A stretch of DNA of 64,000 bases from Iodobacter fluviatilis (GCF_900451195.1 NZ_UGHR01000003.1:620001-684000); one strand, 5' to 3'. Positions 28,625-38,698 are shown, numbered from the stretch's first letter. Notes: a model not told the origin generated them from the letters alone. Translations and numbers: made by a program.

Positions 28625-29088
28625 TAGAAATATTCTCCAAAGTTAGACTTTTGTTTAAATATTCATGAGCGTGCAATTATTCTTAACTCGAGCAGATTCC
28701 GGGAAAACGGTGTGCCTGCAGGAAAAAACTGACAATCTGTTTCAGGTTGCTGTATTTAACAGCAAAAAATCCTGTCGCATTACTTTGTCGTGCTTGTATT
28801 GGGCAAGTTGTTGTAATTTCTACTTAATTTCGCTGTTTTTCATACACGACGCGCTATTGAGTAGGGGGGGCGGTTGATGGTTTTTAAATATTTGTAAGCA
28901 TTGCAGCACCCTAGGACGGGTGATTTTTGCTTTGAGATAATGTGCAGCGTGGCGATAAAAGCGGACCCATATTACAGATGTTTGGGGCCTGCGAGAGCCA
29001 AGGAATGAAATGAAGTATCCAGCGCATTTATTCCTCAGCTTTTCTCTCTGGCCGGCCTGCAGATTTCAGGTTTTGAGAAAGCCCGATG
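28625..29088. other. intergenic region between phoH and the secreted hypothetical
   Basis: 464 bases with no supportable gene. It must hold the promoter of the 27824-28624 gene. Short frames here lack ribosome-binding sites. A G7 run lies at about 28865-28871. Confidence 0.4.
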
Positions 29089-30060
29089 CTATTCTTTACG
29101 CCTTGCCACTTCACGCTCCTGCGTTTTCTTTGCATAGGCGTTGACGATTTTTTGTACTAAGGGATGGCGAACCACGTCTTCGCTGGTGAAATGGTGCAGG
29201 GCGATGCCCTTGATGTCGGCGAGTACATCCTGTGCATCAATCAGGCCGGATTTCTGGTGCTTGGGCAGGTCGATTTGCGTCGGGTCGCCCGTGATCACTG
29301 CTTTTGAGCCAAAGCCAATACGGGTCAGAAACATCATCATTTGTTCCGGCGAGCTGTTTTGCGCTTCATCCAGAATAATAAAGCTGTTATTGAGCGTTCT
29401 GCCGCGCATAAAAGCCAGCGGGGCGATTTCGATAATGCCTTTTTCAAACAGCTTGGTGACTTTATCAAAACCCATTAAATCATAGAGCGCATCGTAAAGC
29501 GGGCGCAGGTATGGATCGATTTTCTGAACTAAATCACCGGGTAAAAAGCCGAGCTTTTCACCTGCTTCTACAGCCGGGCGTACTAAAACCAAGCGTTTAA
29601 CCAAGTCTCGCTCTAGCGCATCAACCGCACAAGCGACAGCCAGATAGGTTTTACCTGTGCCGGCCGGGCCAATGCCAAAGGTAATGTCATGCTCCTGAAT
29701 GGCTTTGATATAGATCGTTTGGCGGGGTGTTCTGCCACGTAAATCATGGCGCTTGGTGCGCAGCGGCGTGGTATTTTCTTCGATATAGGCCGGTGCAGTG
29801 CTTTGTGTGTGCTCGATAATGGAGAGTTGTAAATCATCCCTCTCCAAGGGCTGCTCAGCCATAGCGTAAAAATGCTCAAGCAGCGTAATCCCTTGCTGCA
29901 AGTTTTTGGCGCTGCCGCTGACACGAAACTGCTCATTGCGCCTGACGATGGTGATATCGAGCGCGGTTTCGATTTGTTTCAGGTTTTCGTCAAGAGCGCC
30001 ACAAAGGTTGGCAAGGCGATGGTTATCAACAGGCGTGAAATGGATGATTTGGCTATTCAA
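29089..30060 (-). CDS. ybeZ: PhoH-like ATPase YbeZ
   Basis: Cytosolic P-loop ATPase that partners with YbeY in RNA processing. The Walker A motif GPAGTGKTYLA lies near residues 134-144, and Walker B/DEAQ is FIILDEAQN. The N-terminal KH-like part (about 20-75) and TGDPTQIDLPKHQKSGL are typical. 323 residues from a TTG start at 30060 (MNSQIIHFTPVDN), with GGTGA about eight bases upstream. Follows a YecA-like gene in the same direction. Confidence 0.93.
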   Translation of the reverse strand: MNSQIIHFTPVDNHRLANLCGALDENLKQIETALDITIVRRNEQFRVSGSAKNLQQGITLLEHFYAMAEQPLERDDLQLSIIEHTQSTAPAYIEENTTPLRTKRHDLRGRTPRQTIYIKAIQEHDITFGIGPAGTGKTYLAVACAVDALERDLVKRLVLVRPAVEAGEKLGFLPGDLVQKIDPYLRPLYDALYDLMGFDKVTKLFEKGIIEIAPLAFMRGRTLNNSFIILDEAQNSSPEQMMMFLTRIGFGSKAVITGDPTQIDLPKHQKSGLIDAQDVLADIKGIALHHFTSEDVVRHPLVQKIVNAYAKKTQEREVARRKE

Positions 30061-30089
30061 AAGCGATTCACCGAGGGTAGATCAGAGAA

Positions 30090-30109
30090 GCGGGCACGAC
30101 CGTGCCCGC
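30090..30109 (-). terminator. hairpin between the YecA-like gene and phoH
   Basis: 8-bp perfect stem GCGGGCAC / GTGCCCGC with a four-base loop, 15 bases after the YecA-like stop on the minus strand. Weak U-tract, so probably partial. Confidence 0.5.
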
Positions 30110-30124
30110 GGCTGGTATAGCTTA

Positions 30125-30742
30125 TTAGTGTTTTAGTTTTGGAACACCACGGCGATCAATCCAGAAATCGCGAATTTCCGGAATAATATCGACCAGCGAT
30201 GCAGCTACTTCGTGCTCGAATTCGGCCATATCCTGCCCGTCGCTTTCCAGATTGGCGCGGCCTTCGTCGTCAGCGCAAACCAAAATCGGATAGACAAGCT
30301 GGGCGTATTCTTCGTCGTCCATCATTTCTTGCCAGGCATCCGGGTTCATTGAAGTACCCAGCGTAAAGCCATAGCACCATTGCTGTGAGATATCTTGGCC
30401 GCTTTCTTCATCTACATACACAATCGGGCTGAAAGCGTTTTCAGCATCGGCCAGCTCATCCATTAGCTGGTTATAGAGGCGCAGAATCAGGCCTTCAATT
30501 TTTTCTTTCTCTGCATTTGAAGCAAATTTCGGGCGCTCGCCATTTTCACCCCAAACTTGAGCAAACCATTCATCAGCAGGGATTTCTTCCGGGCCAACCA
30601 GTTGCGCGGTTAAAAAGCCATGCAGCATGGATAAATCCATTGCTTGCTCTGGGGCGGCATCAGATTCTAAAAAATCGGCCAATAGGTCGAGGTCGTCGTC
30701 GCTTAGTACGGCAAAAAGTTCAGCATCTTTTGGCGATAGCAT
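30125..30742 (-). CDS. YecA/YgfB (UPF0149) family protein
   Basis: 205-residue acidic cytosolic protein. The N-terminal pattern LSMLHGFLTAQLVGPEEIPADEWF and the later WCYGFTLGTSMNPDAW match the UPF0149/YecA-YgfB family as I know it. The C-terminus lacks the SEC-C zinc motif of E. coli YecA. Function unknown. It lies between miaB and phoH, where most genomes have the two adjacent. Confidence 0.8.
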   Translation of the reverse strand: MLSPKDAELFAVLSDDDLDLLADFLESDAAPEQAMDLSMLHGFLTAQLVGPEEIPADEWFAQVWGENGERPKFASNAEKEKIEGLILRLYNQLMDELADAENAFSPIVYVDEESGQDISQQWCYGFTLGTSMNPDAWQEMMDDEEYAQLVYPILVCADDEGRANLESDGQDMAEFEHEVAASLVDIIPEIRDFWIDRRGVPKLKH

Positions 30743-30917
30743 GGTGTTTTCCTTGGGTAATGCGTATCAGGGTAAGGCAAGGCCTATATCCTAATACTTT
30801 TGGCGGGCGCGTTGATGACAATCGTCGCAGTAATTAATATCTTATAAGGCTTAGATGGGCTGACAAGCTGATTCAGCCCAATTCATAAAGATTAAGCAAA
30901 AATAAACAAGCGAAGGG

Positions 30918-30943
30918 CAGGAAGAAACAATTGTTTCTTCCTG
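30918..30943 (-). terminator. perfect palindrome after miaB
   Basis: 26-base perfect palindrome: CAGGAAGAAACAA followed directly by its reverse complement. It lies 23 bases past the miaB stop. Could act as terminator for miaB in either direction or as a binding site. Confidence 0.55.
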
Positions 30944-30966
30944 TTGCGTGGCTGCTTATGGCCTGA

Positions 30967-32301
30967 TTACTTCACCACAATTTCGCCTTTCAGGCTGTGC
31001 GGGAAGGTTTCGGTAATCAGCACTTCTACAAACTGATTGATCAGGCGCGGGTTGCCGGCAAAGTTCACAATGCGGTTGTTATCGGTGCGGCCAGCCAGCT
31101 CTTGCAGCTCAGGGTTTTTACGTGCCATGCCTTCTACCAGCACCCGTTGCACCGTGCCGATCATGTTTTTGTTGACGTCCAGTGCCAGCTCGTCGATGCG
31201 TGTTTGCAGGCGTCTGAGGCGGGTGAGTTTTAGCTCTTCAGGTACATCGTCCGGTAAATCGGCAGCGGGTGTACCCGGGCGGCGGCTGTAAACAAAGCTG
31301 AATGAGGCATCAAATCCCACATCGTTAATCAGCTTCATGGTGCGTTCAAAATCGTCTTCGGTTTCACCAGGAAAGCCCACAATAAAGTCGGAGCTGAGGC
31401 AAATATCCGGGCGGGCTTCTTTAAGCTTACGCACTAGTGATTTGAATTCCAGCGTGGTATAGCCGCGCTTCATATTCACCAGCACGCGATCCGATCCAGC
31501 CTGCACCGGCAAGTGCAGATGTGAAACAAGCTTAGGCAGGGTGCGGTAGCAATCCACAATGCGTTGGGTCATTTCACGCGGATGGCTGGTGGTATAGCGC
31601 ATGCGCTCAATGCCAGGAATCTCGTGTACGTATTCCAGCAGGGTGGCAAAGTCAGCGACTTCGCCTTCTTCCATTGCGCCGCGGTAGGCATTGACGTTTT
31701 GCCCCAGCAGGGTGATTTCTTTTACGCCTTGCGCAGCAAGACCCGCTACTTCTGCCAGTACTTCTTCAAACGGGCGGCTGAATTCGGTGCCGCGGGTGTA
31801 AGGCACCACGCAGAACGAGCAATACTTGCTGCAACCTTCCATGATCGATACAAAAGCCGTTGCGCCTTCAACGCGCGCTGGCGGCATATTGTCGAATTTC
31901 TCAATCTCAGGGAAAGAAATATCCACCTGAGAAATACCGCTGCTGCGGCGTTCTGCAATTAAATCAGGCAGGCGGTGCAGGGTTTGCGGGCCAAACACCA
32001 TATCCACATAAGGCGCACGTTTCACAATCGCCGCGCCTTCCTGCGACGCTACACAGCCGCCTACACCAATCAGCAAATTTGGATTTTTAAGCTTGAGCTC
32101 TCTTACCCGGCCCAGATCTGAGAACACCTTTTCCTGCGCTTTTTCGCGCACGCTGCAGGTGTTAAACAAAATTACATCGGCTTCTTCAACATTGTCGGTC
32201 TGCGTTAAGCCTTCGGACGCGTGTAGTACGTCGGCCATTTTGTCCGAATCGTATTCGTTCATCTGGCAACCGAAGGTCTTAATAAATACTTTCTTGCTCA
32301 T
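30967..32301 (-). CDS. miaB: tRNA-2-methylthio-N6-dimethylallyladenosine synthase MiaB
   Basis: Radical SAM methylthiotransferase that converts i6A37 to ms2i6A37 in tRNAs reading UNN codons. The N-terminal UPF0004 domain has the three cluster Cys ([34 protein letters not shown]). The radical SAM CxxxCxxC is CSKYCSFC in [18 protein letters not shown], and a TRAM domain ends the protein (about 375-440). 444 residues, standard. Head of the miaB-phoH-ybeY cluster. Confidence 0.96.
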   Translation of the reverse strand: MSKKVFIKTFGCQMNEYDSDKMADVLHASEGLTQTDNVEEADVILFNTCSVREKAQEKVFSDLGRVRELKLKNPNLLIGVGGCVASQEGAAIVKRAPYVDMVFGPQTLHRLPDLIAERRSSGISQVDISFPEIEKFDNMPPARVEGATAFVSIMEGCSKYCSFCVVPYTRGTEFSRPFEEVLAEVAGLAAQGVKEITLLGQNVNAYRGAMEEGEVADFATLLEYVHEIPGIERMRYTTSHPREMTQRIVDCYRTLPKLVSHLHLPVQAGSDRVLVNMKRGYTTLEFKSLVRKLKEARPDICLSSDFIVGFPGETEDDFERTMKLINDVGFDASFSFVYSRRPGTPAADLPDDVPEELKLTRLRRLQTRIDELALDVNKNMIGTVQRVLVEGMARKNPELQELAGRTDNNRIVNFAGNPRLINQFVEVLITETFPHSLKGEIVVK

Positions 32302-32411
32302 TGATACATGCTCTGATTGTTAGTTTTACTTCAAATTCATTCTTTGACTTGCATTCGCTTTTCGGAAAGCTCAAAGGTAAGAATCGCCCTGTGGCGGGTA
32401 CCTGAGATTCT

Positions 32412-32738
32412 TTATTCTGAGATGATCGTTTTCGGGCGGGCTTTTATGGTGGCGACTTCATCATTGGTAAGCAGCCAGATTCGCCAGATATTGCCGGAAG
32501 TTGCTTCAAACTGATACCAGACCGCGGCTTGTTGCGGGGTTTGATTCTGCATAATCAAGGCATTATTGGTACCGTAAATCCTGAGCCCAGGTGCGGTGCG
32601 GTAGAGCTTGCCATCAATTTTAATTTCGGGCAGCGCTGCAGCTTGCAGGTCCCCTAACTGACCTTGATTGGGCAGGATGCGAGCGGCGTAACTTTGGCTG
32701 CTGATGGCAAGCGCTAGCCAAAACAAGAACTTAGGCAT
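32412..32738 (-). CDS. small secreted hypothetical protein
   Basis: 108 residues beginning MPKFLFWLALAISSQSYAARI, a clear signal peptide cleaved near SYA-AR. The rest is a single small domain (LPEIKIDGKLYRTAPGLRIYGTNNALIMQ...) with no recognised family; no Cys. The start at 32738 is supported by GGGAA upstream and by the signal peptide; the open frame runs to 32774. Lies upstream of miaB on the same strand. Confidence 0.7.
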   Translation of the reverse strand: MPKFLFWLALAISSQSYAARILPNQGQLGDLQAAALPEIKIDGKLYRTAPGLRIYGTNNALIMQNQTPQQAAVWYQFEATSGNIWRIWLLTNDEVATIKARPKTIISE

Positions 32739-32924
32739 GGGGATTCCCGCTGGTAAAACCCGCAATGCTAACAAGCTAGCGGGCGTATTGAAAGCTTAGA
32801 CTGATTTACGTGAGTGTGAAAACTGGATTTATTGCGCGGATCAGGGATTTTTTGCGGGTAAATAAGAAATTTTCAGCAGCAGAGCTATGGCTGGAATGTC
32901 TGGATTTATGAGGAAATGGTGCTT

Positions 32925-32961
32925 CAGCGGGCTGGCCCGGTTGTGGCGGGCCAGCCCGCTG
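32925..32961 (-). terminator. strong terminator after the glycerate kinase gene
   Basis: 15-bp perfect GC-rich stem CAGCGGGCTGGCCCG / CGGGCCAGCCCGCTG with a seven-base loop, eight bases past the kinase stop. Confidence 0.75.
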
Positions 32962-32968
32962 GCGCTTA

Positions 32969-34114
32969 TCACTTAGGCAAACATTGCGCCAGCTTAATGG
33001 TGGCTGCGATGTTTCTGGCGCAGAGCCGTACATTGTCTGCGGCATGAGCAAGTGCATCTTCTATCGATACGGCGCGGTTAAGTACGCTGAATACGGCCTC
33101 AATGCCGTGCTGGTGCACCACGCCTACATCTGGGCTAAGGCAGCCAGCGATGCCAATTACGGGGATATCAAATACCTTGGCCATTTGAGCTACGCCCATA
33201 GGCGTTTTGCCGTGGATGGTTTGGCTATCCATGCGGCCCTCGCCGGTAATGACTAAATCTGCGCCTTGCAACAGAGCGGCAAACTGTACTGATTCCAGTA
33301 CGATTTCTACGCCGGGGCGCAGGCTGGCATTTAAAAATGCCAGGGCCGCAGCGCCCATTCCACCCGCGGCACCCGCACCTTTGGCATGAGCCACTTCAAT
33401 ATCTAAGTCTTGGCTGATTTGCTTGGCGTAATGGGCAAGGCCTGCATCGAGCAGGGCGACCATTTCAGGTGTTGCACCTTTTTGCGGGCCAAAGATGGCG
33501 GCGGCTCCCTGCTCGCCAATCAGTGGGTTGTTTACATCGCAAGCCACTTCAAATTTGCAATCTTGAACTCGCTTATCAAGGTTGCTGAGGTCGATTTTTG
33601 CGAGTTGGGCTAAATCAGCGCCGCCAAAAGGCAGTGGTTTACCCGCTGCATTTAAAAACTGCCCGCCTAAAGCCTGCATCATGCCTACACCGCCATCCAC
33701 CGTCGCGCTGCCGCCTATGCCCAGAATAATATGCCTTGCGCCATGGTCCAGCGCCGCCAGAATCAGCTCGCCAGTGCCATAGCTGGTGGTGAGCATGGGG
33801 TTACGTAATGCAGGTGGCACGAGGCTTAAGCCGCTGGCCGCCGCCATTTCGATAATCGCGGTATGGCCGTCGCCAGACAGGCCAAAAAACGCGGGCACGC
33901 ATTCACCCAGCGGGCCGGTGACGGTTTGCAGAATAATCCGCCCGCCCGTGGCGGCGACCATGGCTTCAACCGTGCCTTCGCCGCCATCGGCCACCGGCAC
34001 TTTTATATATTGCGCATCGGGCAGCACTTCTTTGAAACCCGCTTCAATCTGCGTGGCCACTTCAAGGGCGGAGAGGCTTTCTTTGTAGGAGTCGGGGGCT
34101 ATTACAATTTTCAT
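32969..34114 (-). CDS. garK: glycerate kinase
   Basis: Phosphorylates D-glycerate (family I enzymes normally give 2-phosphoglycerate), feeding it into glycolysis. The family start [16 protein letters not shown] and [13 protein letters not shown] are textbook, with [19 protein letters not shown] and [16 protein letters not shown] further on. 381 residues. The ATG at 34114 is six bases after GGAG. It ends the cdaR-gntP-garK group: 15 bases after the permease, so they are co-transcribed. Whether glxK or garK is the better name cannot be settled from sequence. Confidence 0.92.
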   Translation of the reverse strand: MKIVIAPDSYKESLSALEVATQIEAGFKEVLPDAQYIKVPVADGGEGTVEAMVAATGGRIILQTVTGPLGECVPAFFGLSGDGHTAIIEMAAASGLSLVPPALRNPMLTTSYGTGELILAALDHGARHIILGIGGSATVDGGVGMMQALGGQFLNAAGKPLPFGGADLAQLAKIDLSNLDKRVQDCKFEVACDVNNPLIGEQGAAAIFGPQKGATPEMVALLDAGLAHYAKQISQDLDIEVAHAKGAGAAGGMGAAALAFLNASLRPGVEIVLESVQFAALLQGADLVITGEGRMDSQTIHGKTPMGVAQMAKVFDIPVIGIAGCLSPDVGVVHQHGIEAVFSVLNRAVSIEDALAHAADNVRLCARNIAATIKLAQCLPK

Positions 34115-34129
34115 CATCAACTCCAATAC

Positions 34130-35386
34130 TTAAAATTTGAACACACCAAAAATCAGCGTAGAGACAATCGTAATCGACAAACCGACGGCTGTTTCGTAAG
34201 GAATTACTTTCAGCCGCTCGGTAATGCTCATATTGACCGCACCGCCAGTGGCGTGGAAAAAACTACCGTGCGGCATATGGTCAAACACGGTTGAGCCTGC
34301 GTGGATCATGGCGGCTCCGGCCAGAGCAGGGACGGCCAGCTCAAGTAGGGTGCTGCTGAATACTTGCGATGCAACCACAGTGCCTGCGGTGGTGGAAGCG
34401 GTGGCCAAGGACATCAGCGCGCCGGATATCGGGGCCAGCATATAGGCGGGCAGGCCCGAGCTTTGCAGCGCTTCGATCAGCACGGTTTTAAGGCTGGATG
34501 CGCCGATAATCCCGGCCAAAGTACCCGTGCCCAGCAGCATAATCGCTACCGGAGCCATGCGGCCCAAGCCTGCTACGGCAAATTGATTGCTGTCTTTAAA
34601 GCGGCCCATCGCCAGCGCACCGAGTAAGCCGCCGAGGGGAAGGGCGAGCAGGGGGTCGATCACAATGCCAAACACGGGCCGGAGCGAGAGCAAAATAATC
34701 GCTACCAGCGGGGCAACAATGGCGGTGGCAAAGGAAGGCAGGGCCTTGCGGTCAAAAGCGACCACTTCGCTGGCCTCTACCTTGCTGCCTTTATTGACCA
34801 GTTTTTTTGCAATGAAATAGGCGACCACTAAGCCAACCAAGCCAGGCACTATCCCTGCCGCCATCACCGAGGTGAGCGGCACATGAAAAGCATCGGCTGC
34901 CGCAATTGCATTCGGGTTGGGCGACATCACATTGCCCGCCTTGCCGCCACCAATCATGGCTAGCAAAATCGCCATTTTGGATAGATCGGCCTGCCGCGCA
35001 ATCGCGAGGGCAATCGGGGCGACGGTAATCACCGCCACATCAATGAATACGCCAACGGCGGTTAAAATCATGGTGGCGATGGCTAGGGCCAGCAGGGCGC
35101 GGGTTTCGCCCACTTTTTTGACGATGGTGTCGGCAATGCTGGCTGCTGCGCCTGATTCGATCAATACCCCTGCCAGCACACCGGCGGCCAGAATACGCAT
35201 CACGGCGGGGATAATTCCTTTGGCTCCACCCATCATTAAATTGACGGTGCTGGATAAATCTACGCCACCGACAATCCCCCCCACTAAAGCGCCAACAATC
35301 ATGCCGTAGGCGGGAGGCACTTTTCGTAAAATTAGAAAAATGGCAACAACGAGCGCACTGAGCGCGCCTAAAGTGCTGACTTCCAT
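34130..35386 (-). CDS. GntP family permease (probable glycerate/gluconate transporter)
   Basis: 418-residue polytopic membrane protein of the gluconate:H+ symporter family, rich in hydrophobic segments from end to end. Diagnostic stretches include GGAKGIIPAVMRILAAGVLAGVLIESG and HAGSTVFDHMPHGSFFHATGG. Given glycerate kinase immediately downstream and CdaR upstream, the substrate is most likely glycerate or a related sugar acid. The start MEVSTLGALSALVVAIFL is preceded by GGAGTT. Confidence 0.9.
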   Translation of the reverse strand: MEVSTLGALSALVVAIFLILRKVPPAYGMIVGALVGGIVGGVDLSSTVNLMMGGAKGIIPAVMRILAAGVLAGVLIESGAAASIADTIVKKVGETRALLALAIATMILTAVGVFIDVAVITVAPIALAIARQADLSKMAILLAMIGGGKAGNVMSPNPNAIAAADAFHVPLTSVMAAGIVPGLVGLVVAYFIAKKLVNKGSKVEASEVVAFDRKALPSFATAIVAPLVAIILLSLRPVFGIVIDPLLALPLGGLLGALAMGRFKDSNQFAVAGLGRMAPVAIMLLGTGTLAGIIGASSLKTVLIEALQSSGLPAYMLAPISGALMSLATASTTAGTVVASQVFSSTLLELAVPALAGAAMIHAGSTVFDHMPHGSFFHATGGAVNMSITERLKVIPYETAVGLSITIVSTLIFGVFKF

Positions 35387-35535
35387 CGCTTGAAACTCCT
35401 GTTCAGGCTGGGTATTGCGGATAGCGGATGTTGAACAGGATAAACGCCCTGCAAGGGGATATCTTCATGCGGATGCATAAAAATAAGCCATTAAATCACT
35501 GTAATTTTTGGGGTTTATTACATTAGGGGTGATTT

Positions 35536-36681
35536 TTATGCAATTTGCAAAGCGGCATAGAGCAAAAATCGCTCGTCTGTTTTACTGAGGGTAAGGCCGG
35601 TGATGGCCTCAATCCGGCTGAGGCGATAATCCAGTGTGTTGCGGTGAATATGCAGAAACTGCGCTGTTTCTACGGGGCGGGTGTCGCAGGAAAACCATGC
35701 CGCCAGTGTTTTACGCAGCTGGCCGTTGCCATCTTGGCACTCAAGCTTTTTCAGCGGAATACGCAGTTGTGCGGCTTGCCAGCCTGAATTTAATCCGGCC
35801 AGCAGCACCGGCAAGCTTAAATCCTGATAAAAAAAGCAGGTCTGTTCCGGCTTGCGTGTTTTGCCGATTTTTAGGGTGGTGACCGCGCTTTGATAAGACA
35901 GCGCCACAGCATTTGCGGCGCTAAAATATTGCCCTAGTGCGATGCGCACCCCCAGCCTGCTTTTGCTGGCAACCCGTGTGAGTAAGTCATGTACCCGCAG
36001 CCGGTGCTCTTCTGGATTCCAGCGCCCCTGATGATCCAGTGCGGGTTTGAGCACCACTAATTCGGTTAAAGAAACGGTGGCAACCAAGTTATCGCGCTCT
36101 GGTGTACTCAGTAGGGTTTGCAGCTCTTGTAACTCGGCCAAAGCCGCATCAATACCCAGCGTGCCGCTGTCTACTTCAATCACCGCCACCACGCGCGGGC
36201 GCTGGATATCGACGCCCAGCTTTTGCGCCCAAGCTTCTAAGTCTGAATGCGGCGCGGCTTCGCCTTTGATGAGTTGCAAAACCAGCTCTTCGCGGTAGCG
36301 GGTATCACGCCCCAAGGCTTGAATCAGCCGTGCCTGCTCCAAGCTCATTTCCGCTGTCATCCTGACCAGCTCACCATAGTGGCGCACCGTATCGGGCTGG
36401 CCGGTGATGCCAACTACGCCCACAATTTGCCCAGCAAGGCGCAGCGGCAGATTCACACCGGGGCGCACACCATGCAACTGCTGCGCCATGGCGTCGTCAA
36501 TTTCTACCGTGCGCTGCTGAGATAGCACCAGCAAAGCGCCTTCATGCTGCTTGCCCAGCCGCTCTGTATCGCCACTGCCGATTACCGTGCCCGAGGCATC
36601 GATCACATTCACATTGCTACCAATAATCGCCATGGTGCGATTGACGATTTCTTGTGCAAGAGCGGCATTGAGCAGAGACAT
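35536..36681 (-). CDS. cdaR: CdaR-type sugar diacid regulator
   Basis: Transcriptional activator of glycerate/galactarate/glucarate use. The N-terminal sugar-diacid recognition domain (about 1-135) contains IGSNVNVIDASGTVIGSGDTER, a GGDEF-like central domain follows, and the C-terminal PucR-type HTH reads TAQFLHIHRNTLDYRLSRIE (about 340-360). 381 residues. It lies upstream of the permease and kinase it probably controls, with a 149-base gap holding their promoter. Confidence 0.92.
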   Translation of the reverse strand: MSLLNAALAQEIVNRTMAIIGSNVNVIDASGTVIGSGDTERLGKQHEGALLVLSQQRTVEIDDAMAQQLHGVRPGVNLPLRLAGQIVGVVGITGQPDTVRHYGELVRMTAEMSLEQARLIQALGRDTRYREELVLQLIKGEAAPHSDLEAWAQKLGVDIQRPRVVAVIEVDSGTLGIDAALAELQELQTLLSTPERDNLVATVSLTELVVLKPALDHQGRWNPEEHRLRVHDLLTRVASKSRLGVRIALGQYFSAANAVALSYQSAVTTLKIGKTRKPEQTCFFYQDLSLPVLLAGLNSGWQAAQLRIPLKKLECQDGNGQLRKTLAAWFSCDTRPVETAQFLHIHRNTLDYRLSRIEAITGLTLSKTDERFLLYAALQIA

Positions 36682-36703
36682 AGCGGGCCTAGAGGTAAGG
36701 GGG

Positions 36704-37390
36704 TTATATCGTGATACTAAAAATATCTTTCATCGCATTTTGGCCTGCACGGCTGATTTGCAGGCGACGGCTGTCTAAATCTTGTTCTACCCAGCCACGC
36801 TTTTTGGCAAGTATTAGTAGCGCCGCGCCGAGTGCGCCACCCAGATGAGGGCTGCGTTCGCTCCAATCGAGGCAGGCGCAGGCAAAACGGCGACGTTTTT
36901 TTGCCAGCTCAGGCAAATCCACGCCAAGCTTACTGAAGGCCTGTTGGCCTTGCTCGCTTAAAACATATTGGGATGCATCGTCAGAGTCGGCGAGCAGCCA
37001 GCCCATGGCAAATAAGCGATCGTGTAATTGCACCGCCACCGATCCCGCCATATGGTCGTAGCAGGTGCGTGCCGCTTGCAAATAATGGGGCGTGTTAGGG
37101 CTCAATGGTGTTTTGGGCGTGTTTGAAATCAGCAGCAGCGCTTCCAGCGCCGATGCTACATCGTGATTATGCAGGCGGTAGTAGCGATGCCTGCCTTGGA
37201 TCAGCATGCTAACCAGTTGCTCGGTTTTTAGCCGTGTTAAATGGGCACTGGCTGTGGATGCGCTCACTTCCCCAGCGATGGCCAGCTCGGTTGCGGTACG
37301 GGCTTTGCCATCGAGCAAGCTGCAAAGCATCCTAGCGCGAGCTGGTTCGGCAATGGCGGCGGCAACGCTGGCCAGGCGGGTGTCTTCCAT
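36704..37390 (-). CDS. ArsR/SmtB-family transcriptional regulator
   Basis: 228 residues. The N-terminal winged helix (about 5-85: IAEPARARMLCSLLDGKARTATELAIAGEVSASTASAHL) is ArsR-like with no clear metal Cys/His site in helix alpha3. The C-terminal 140 residues (LDLPELAKKRRRFACACLDWSERSPHLGGALGAAL) are of the longer, non-metal subgroup often linked to efflux or oxidoreductase genes. It is divergent from the P450 gene and is its likely regulator. The 5' end of the gene has been duplicated upstream (37439-37488). Confidence 0.88.
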   Translation of the reverse strand: MEDTRLASVAAAIAEPARARMLCSLLDGKARTATELAIAGEVSASTASAHLTRLKTEQLVSMLIQGRHRYYRLHNHDVASALEALLLISNTPKTPLSPNTPHYLQAARTCYDHMAGSVAVQLHDRLFAMGWLLADSDDASQYVLSEQGQQAFSKLGVDLPELAKKRRRFACACLDWSERSPHLGGALGAALLILAKKRGWVEQDLDSRRLQISRAGQNAMKDIFSITI

Positions 37391-37488
37391 GATTAGCTCC
37401 AGTGCGCGGTTAGGCTGGGCTGAACAGTCTTGGCTCGGGCTGGGTCGGCAATGGCGGCGGCAACGCTGGCTAGGCGGGTGTCTTCCAT
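37341..37488 (-). repeat. 50-bp direct repeat duplicating the ArsR gene start
   Basis: Bases 37341-37390 (the first 50 of the ArsR gene) recur at 37439-37488 with two mismatches, 98 bases apart. On the minus strand the upstream copy keeps an ATG and GGAGCG, and encodes a 31-residue peptide beginning MEDTRLASVAAAIADPARA. It stops with TAA at 37393-37395, two bases before the real start. This is a natural upstream ORF, or simply a scar of tandem duplication. Confidence 0.75.
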
Positions 37489-37567
37489 ATTTCGCTCCGG
37501 AGCGAAGTAAGCGGTGCAGGCAATCTACACAATATCGCCATGATTAAACAAGCATGGATGGAATGCG

Positions 37568-38698
37568 ATGCCCTCTGTAAGGATTCACCCGCTGGTTGCG
37601 GCAGCCCATGTACACCCTTATCCCTATTACGCAGCACTGCGAAATGAAGCGCCTGTTTTTTTTGATATGGAGCACAAAATATGGGTAGTGAGCAGGGCAG
37701 ATTTGATTATGCAACTGATGCAAAGCCCGCATTGCGTGGTGCGTCCGCCCAAGGAGCCTGTGCCTGCTGCAATTGTAGGAACGCCAGCGGCTGAAATTTT
37801 TGCCCGCCTGATCCGGATGAATGAGGGGCAGGCACATCTGCCTTTAAAGCAGGCTATCCAGTGCAGCTTAGCTAGGCTTGATACGGCGTGTTTGCCGCAG
37901 CTGGTTAAAAAATGGCGCTCAGCGGAGTGCGATTTGTACGCGCTTTGCCATTTTGTGCCGGTGGCGGTATTGGCTGATTTACTTGGCTTTGCGCCTGATA
38001 CTCGCCCCGAATTAATGGGCTGGATTGCCGATTTTGTGGCCTGCCTTTCTCCTTTAAGCAGCGAGGCAGATCTGGCTGGGGCAAGCGTGGCTGCTCAATG
38101 TTTATTGGCGCATTTCACTTTGCTATTGGAAGGTGACTTAGCTCAAGGAAGTGTGCTGGCAAATCTCGTGCAAGATTCAGAAGGGGCAGATCGCCAGGCC
38201 TTACTGGCTAATTTAATTGGCCTGCTTTCGCAAAGCTATGAAGCAACAGCGGGCCTGCTTGGCAATTGCCTGATTGCGCTGCAACAACATGGGATGTCGA
38301 ATGATTTGCCACTGACTTCCTTTGTAGAGGAAGTGGCTCGCTTTGATCCATCCGTGCAAAACACTAGGCGTTTTGTGGTGCAAGACTTGGAAATTCACGG
38401 CCAGCAACTGCGAAAAGGCGATGCCGTGTTGCTGCTTCTAGCGGCTGCAAATCGTGATGCTGCCTTTAACGCAAAGGGCGATGATTTTGCACAAGGCCGT
38501 ACCGATCGTCGCAGCTTGAGCTTCGGCCATGGCCGGCATAGCTGCCCCGGTCAGACGCTGGCAATCAAAATAACCACGGCTATTTTGAGCGATTATCTAG
38601 CGCAAGAGGGTATGGCAGACCCCTTGCAATGGAGATATCAAGCCTCAGCCAATGGGCGCATTCCTAGGTTTTTTAGTCATCAGGAAAAAGCGATTTAG
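37568..38698 (+). CDS. cytochrome P450
   Basis: 376-residue soluble bacterial P450. The haem-ligand loop FGHGRHSCPG is intact with the axial Cys. The ExxR-type region is near EEVARFDPSVQNTRR and the I-helix segment LSQSYEATAGLLGNCL carries E-A-T in place of the common AG-D/E-TT, so oxygen activation may be atypical. Substrate unknown; no ferredoxin or reductase gene is nearby. Divergent from an ArsR regulator and followed by a small ABM monooxygenase and then by a tripartite exporter, suggesting xenobiotic or secondary-metabolite chemistry. Function is inferred from family and context only. Confidence 0.92.
   Translation: MPSVRIHPLVAAAHVHPYPYYAALRNEAPVFFDMEHKIWVVSRADLIMQLMQSPHCVVRPPKEPVPAAIVGTPAAEIFARLIRMNEGQAHLPLKQAIQCSLARLDTACLPQLVKKWRSAECDLYALCHFVPVAVLADLLGFAPDTRPELMGWIADFVACLSPLSSEADLAGASVAAQCLLAHFTLLLEGDLAQGSVLANLVQDSEGADRQALLANLIGLLSQSYEATAGLLGNCLIALQQHGMSNDLPLTSFVEEVARFDPSVQNTRRFVVQDLEIHGQQLRKGDAVLLLLAAANRDAAFNAKGDDFAQGRTDRRSLSFGHGRHSCPGQTLAIKITTAILSDYLAQEGMADPLQWRYQASANGRIPRFFSHQEKAI

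Noticed and set aside
31564..31962. 132-codon frame antisense to miaB, and other long antisense frames (e.g. 5762-6421, 22041-22391, 26566-26973)
   Set aside because: All lie within well-conserved genes in another frame, with no ribosome-binding sites or domain similarity.
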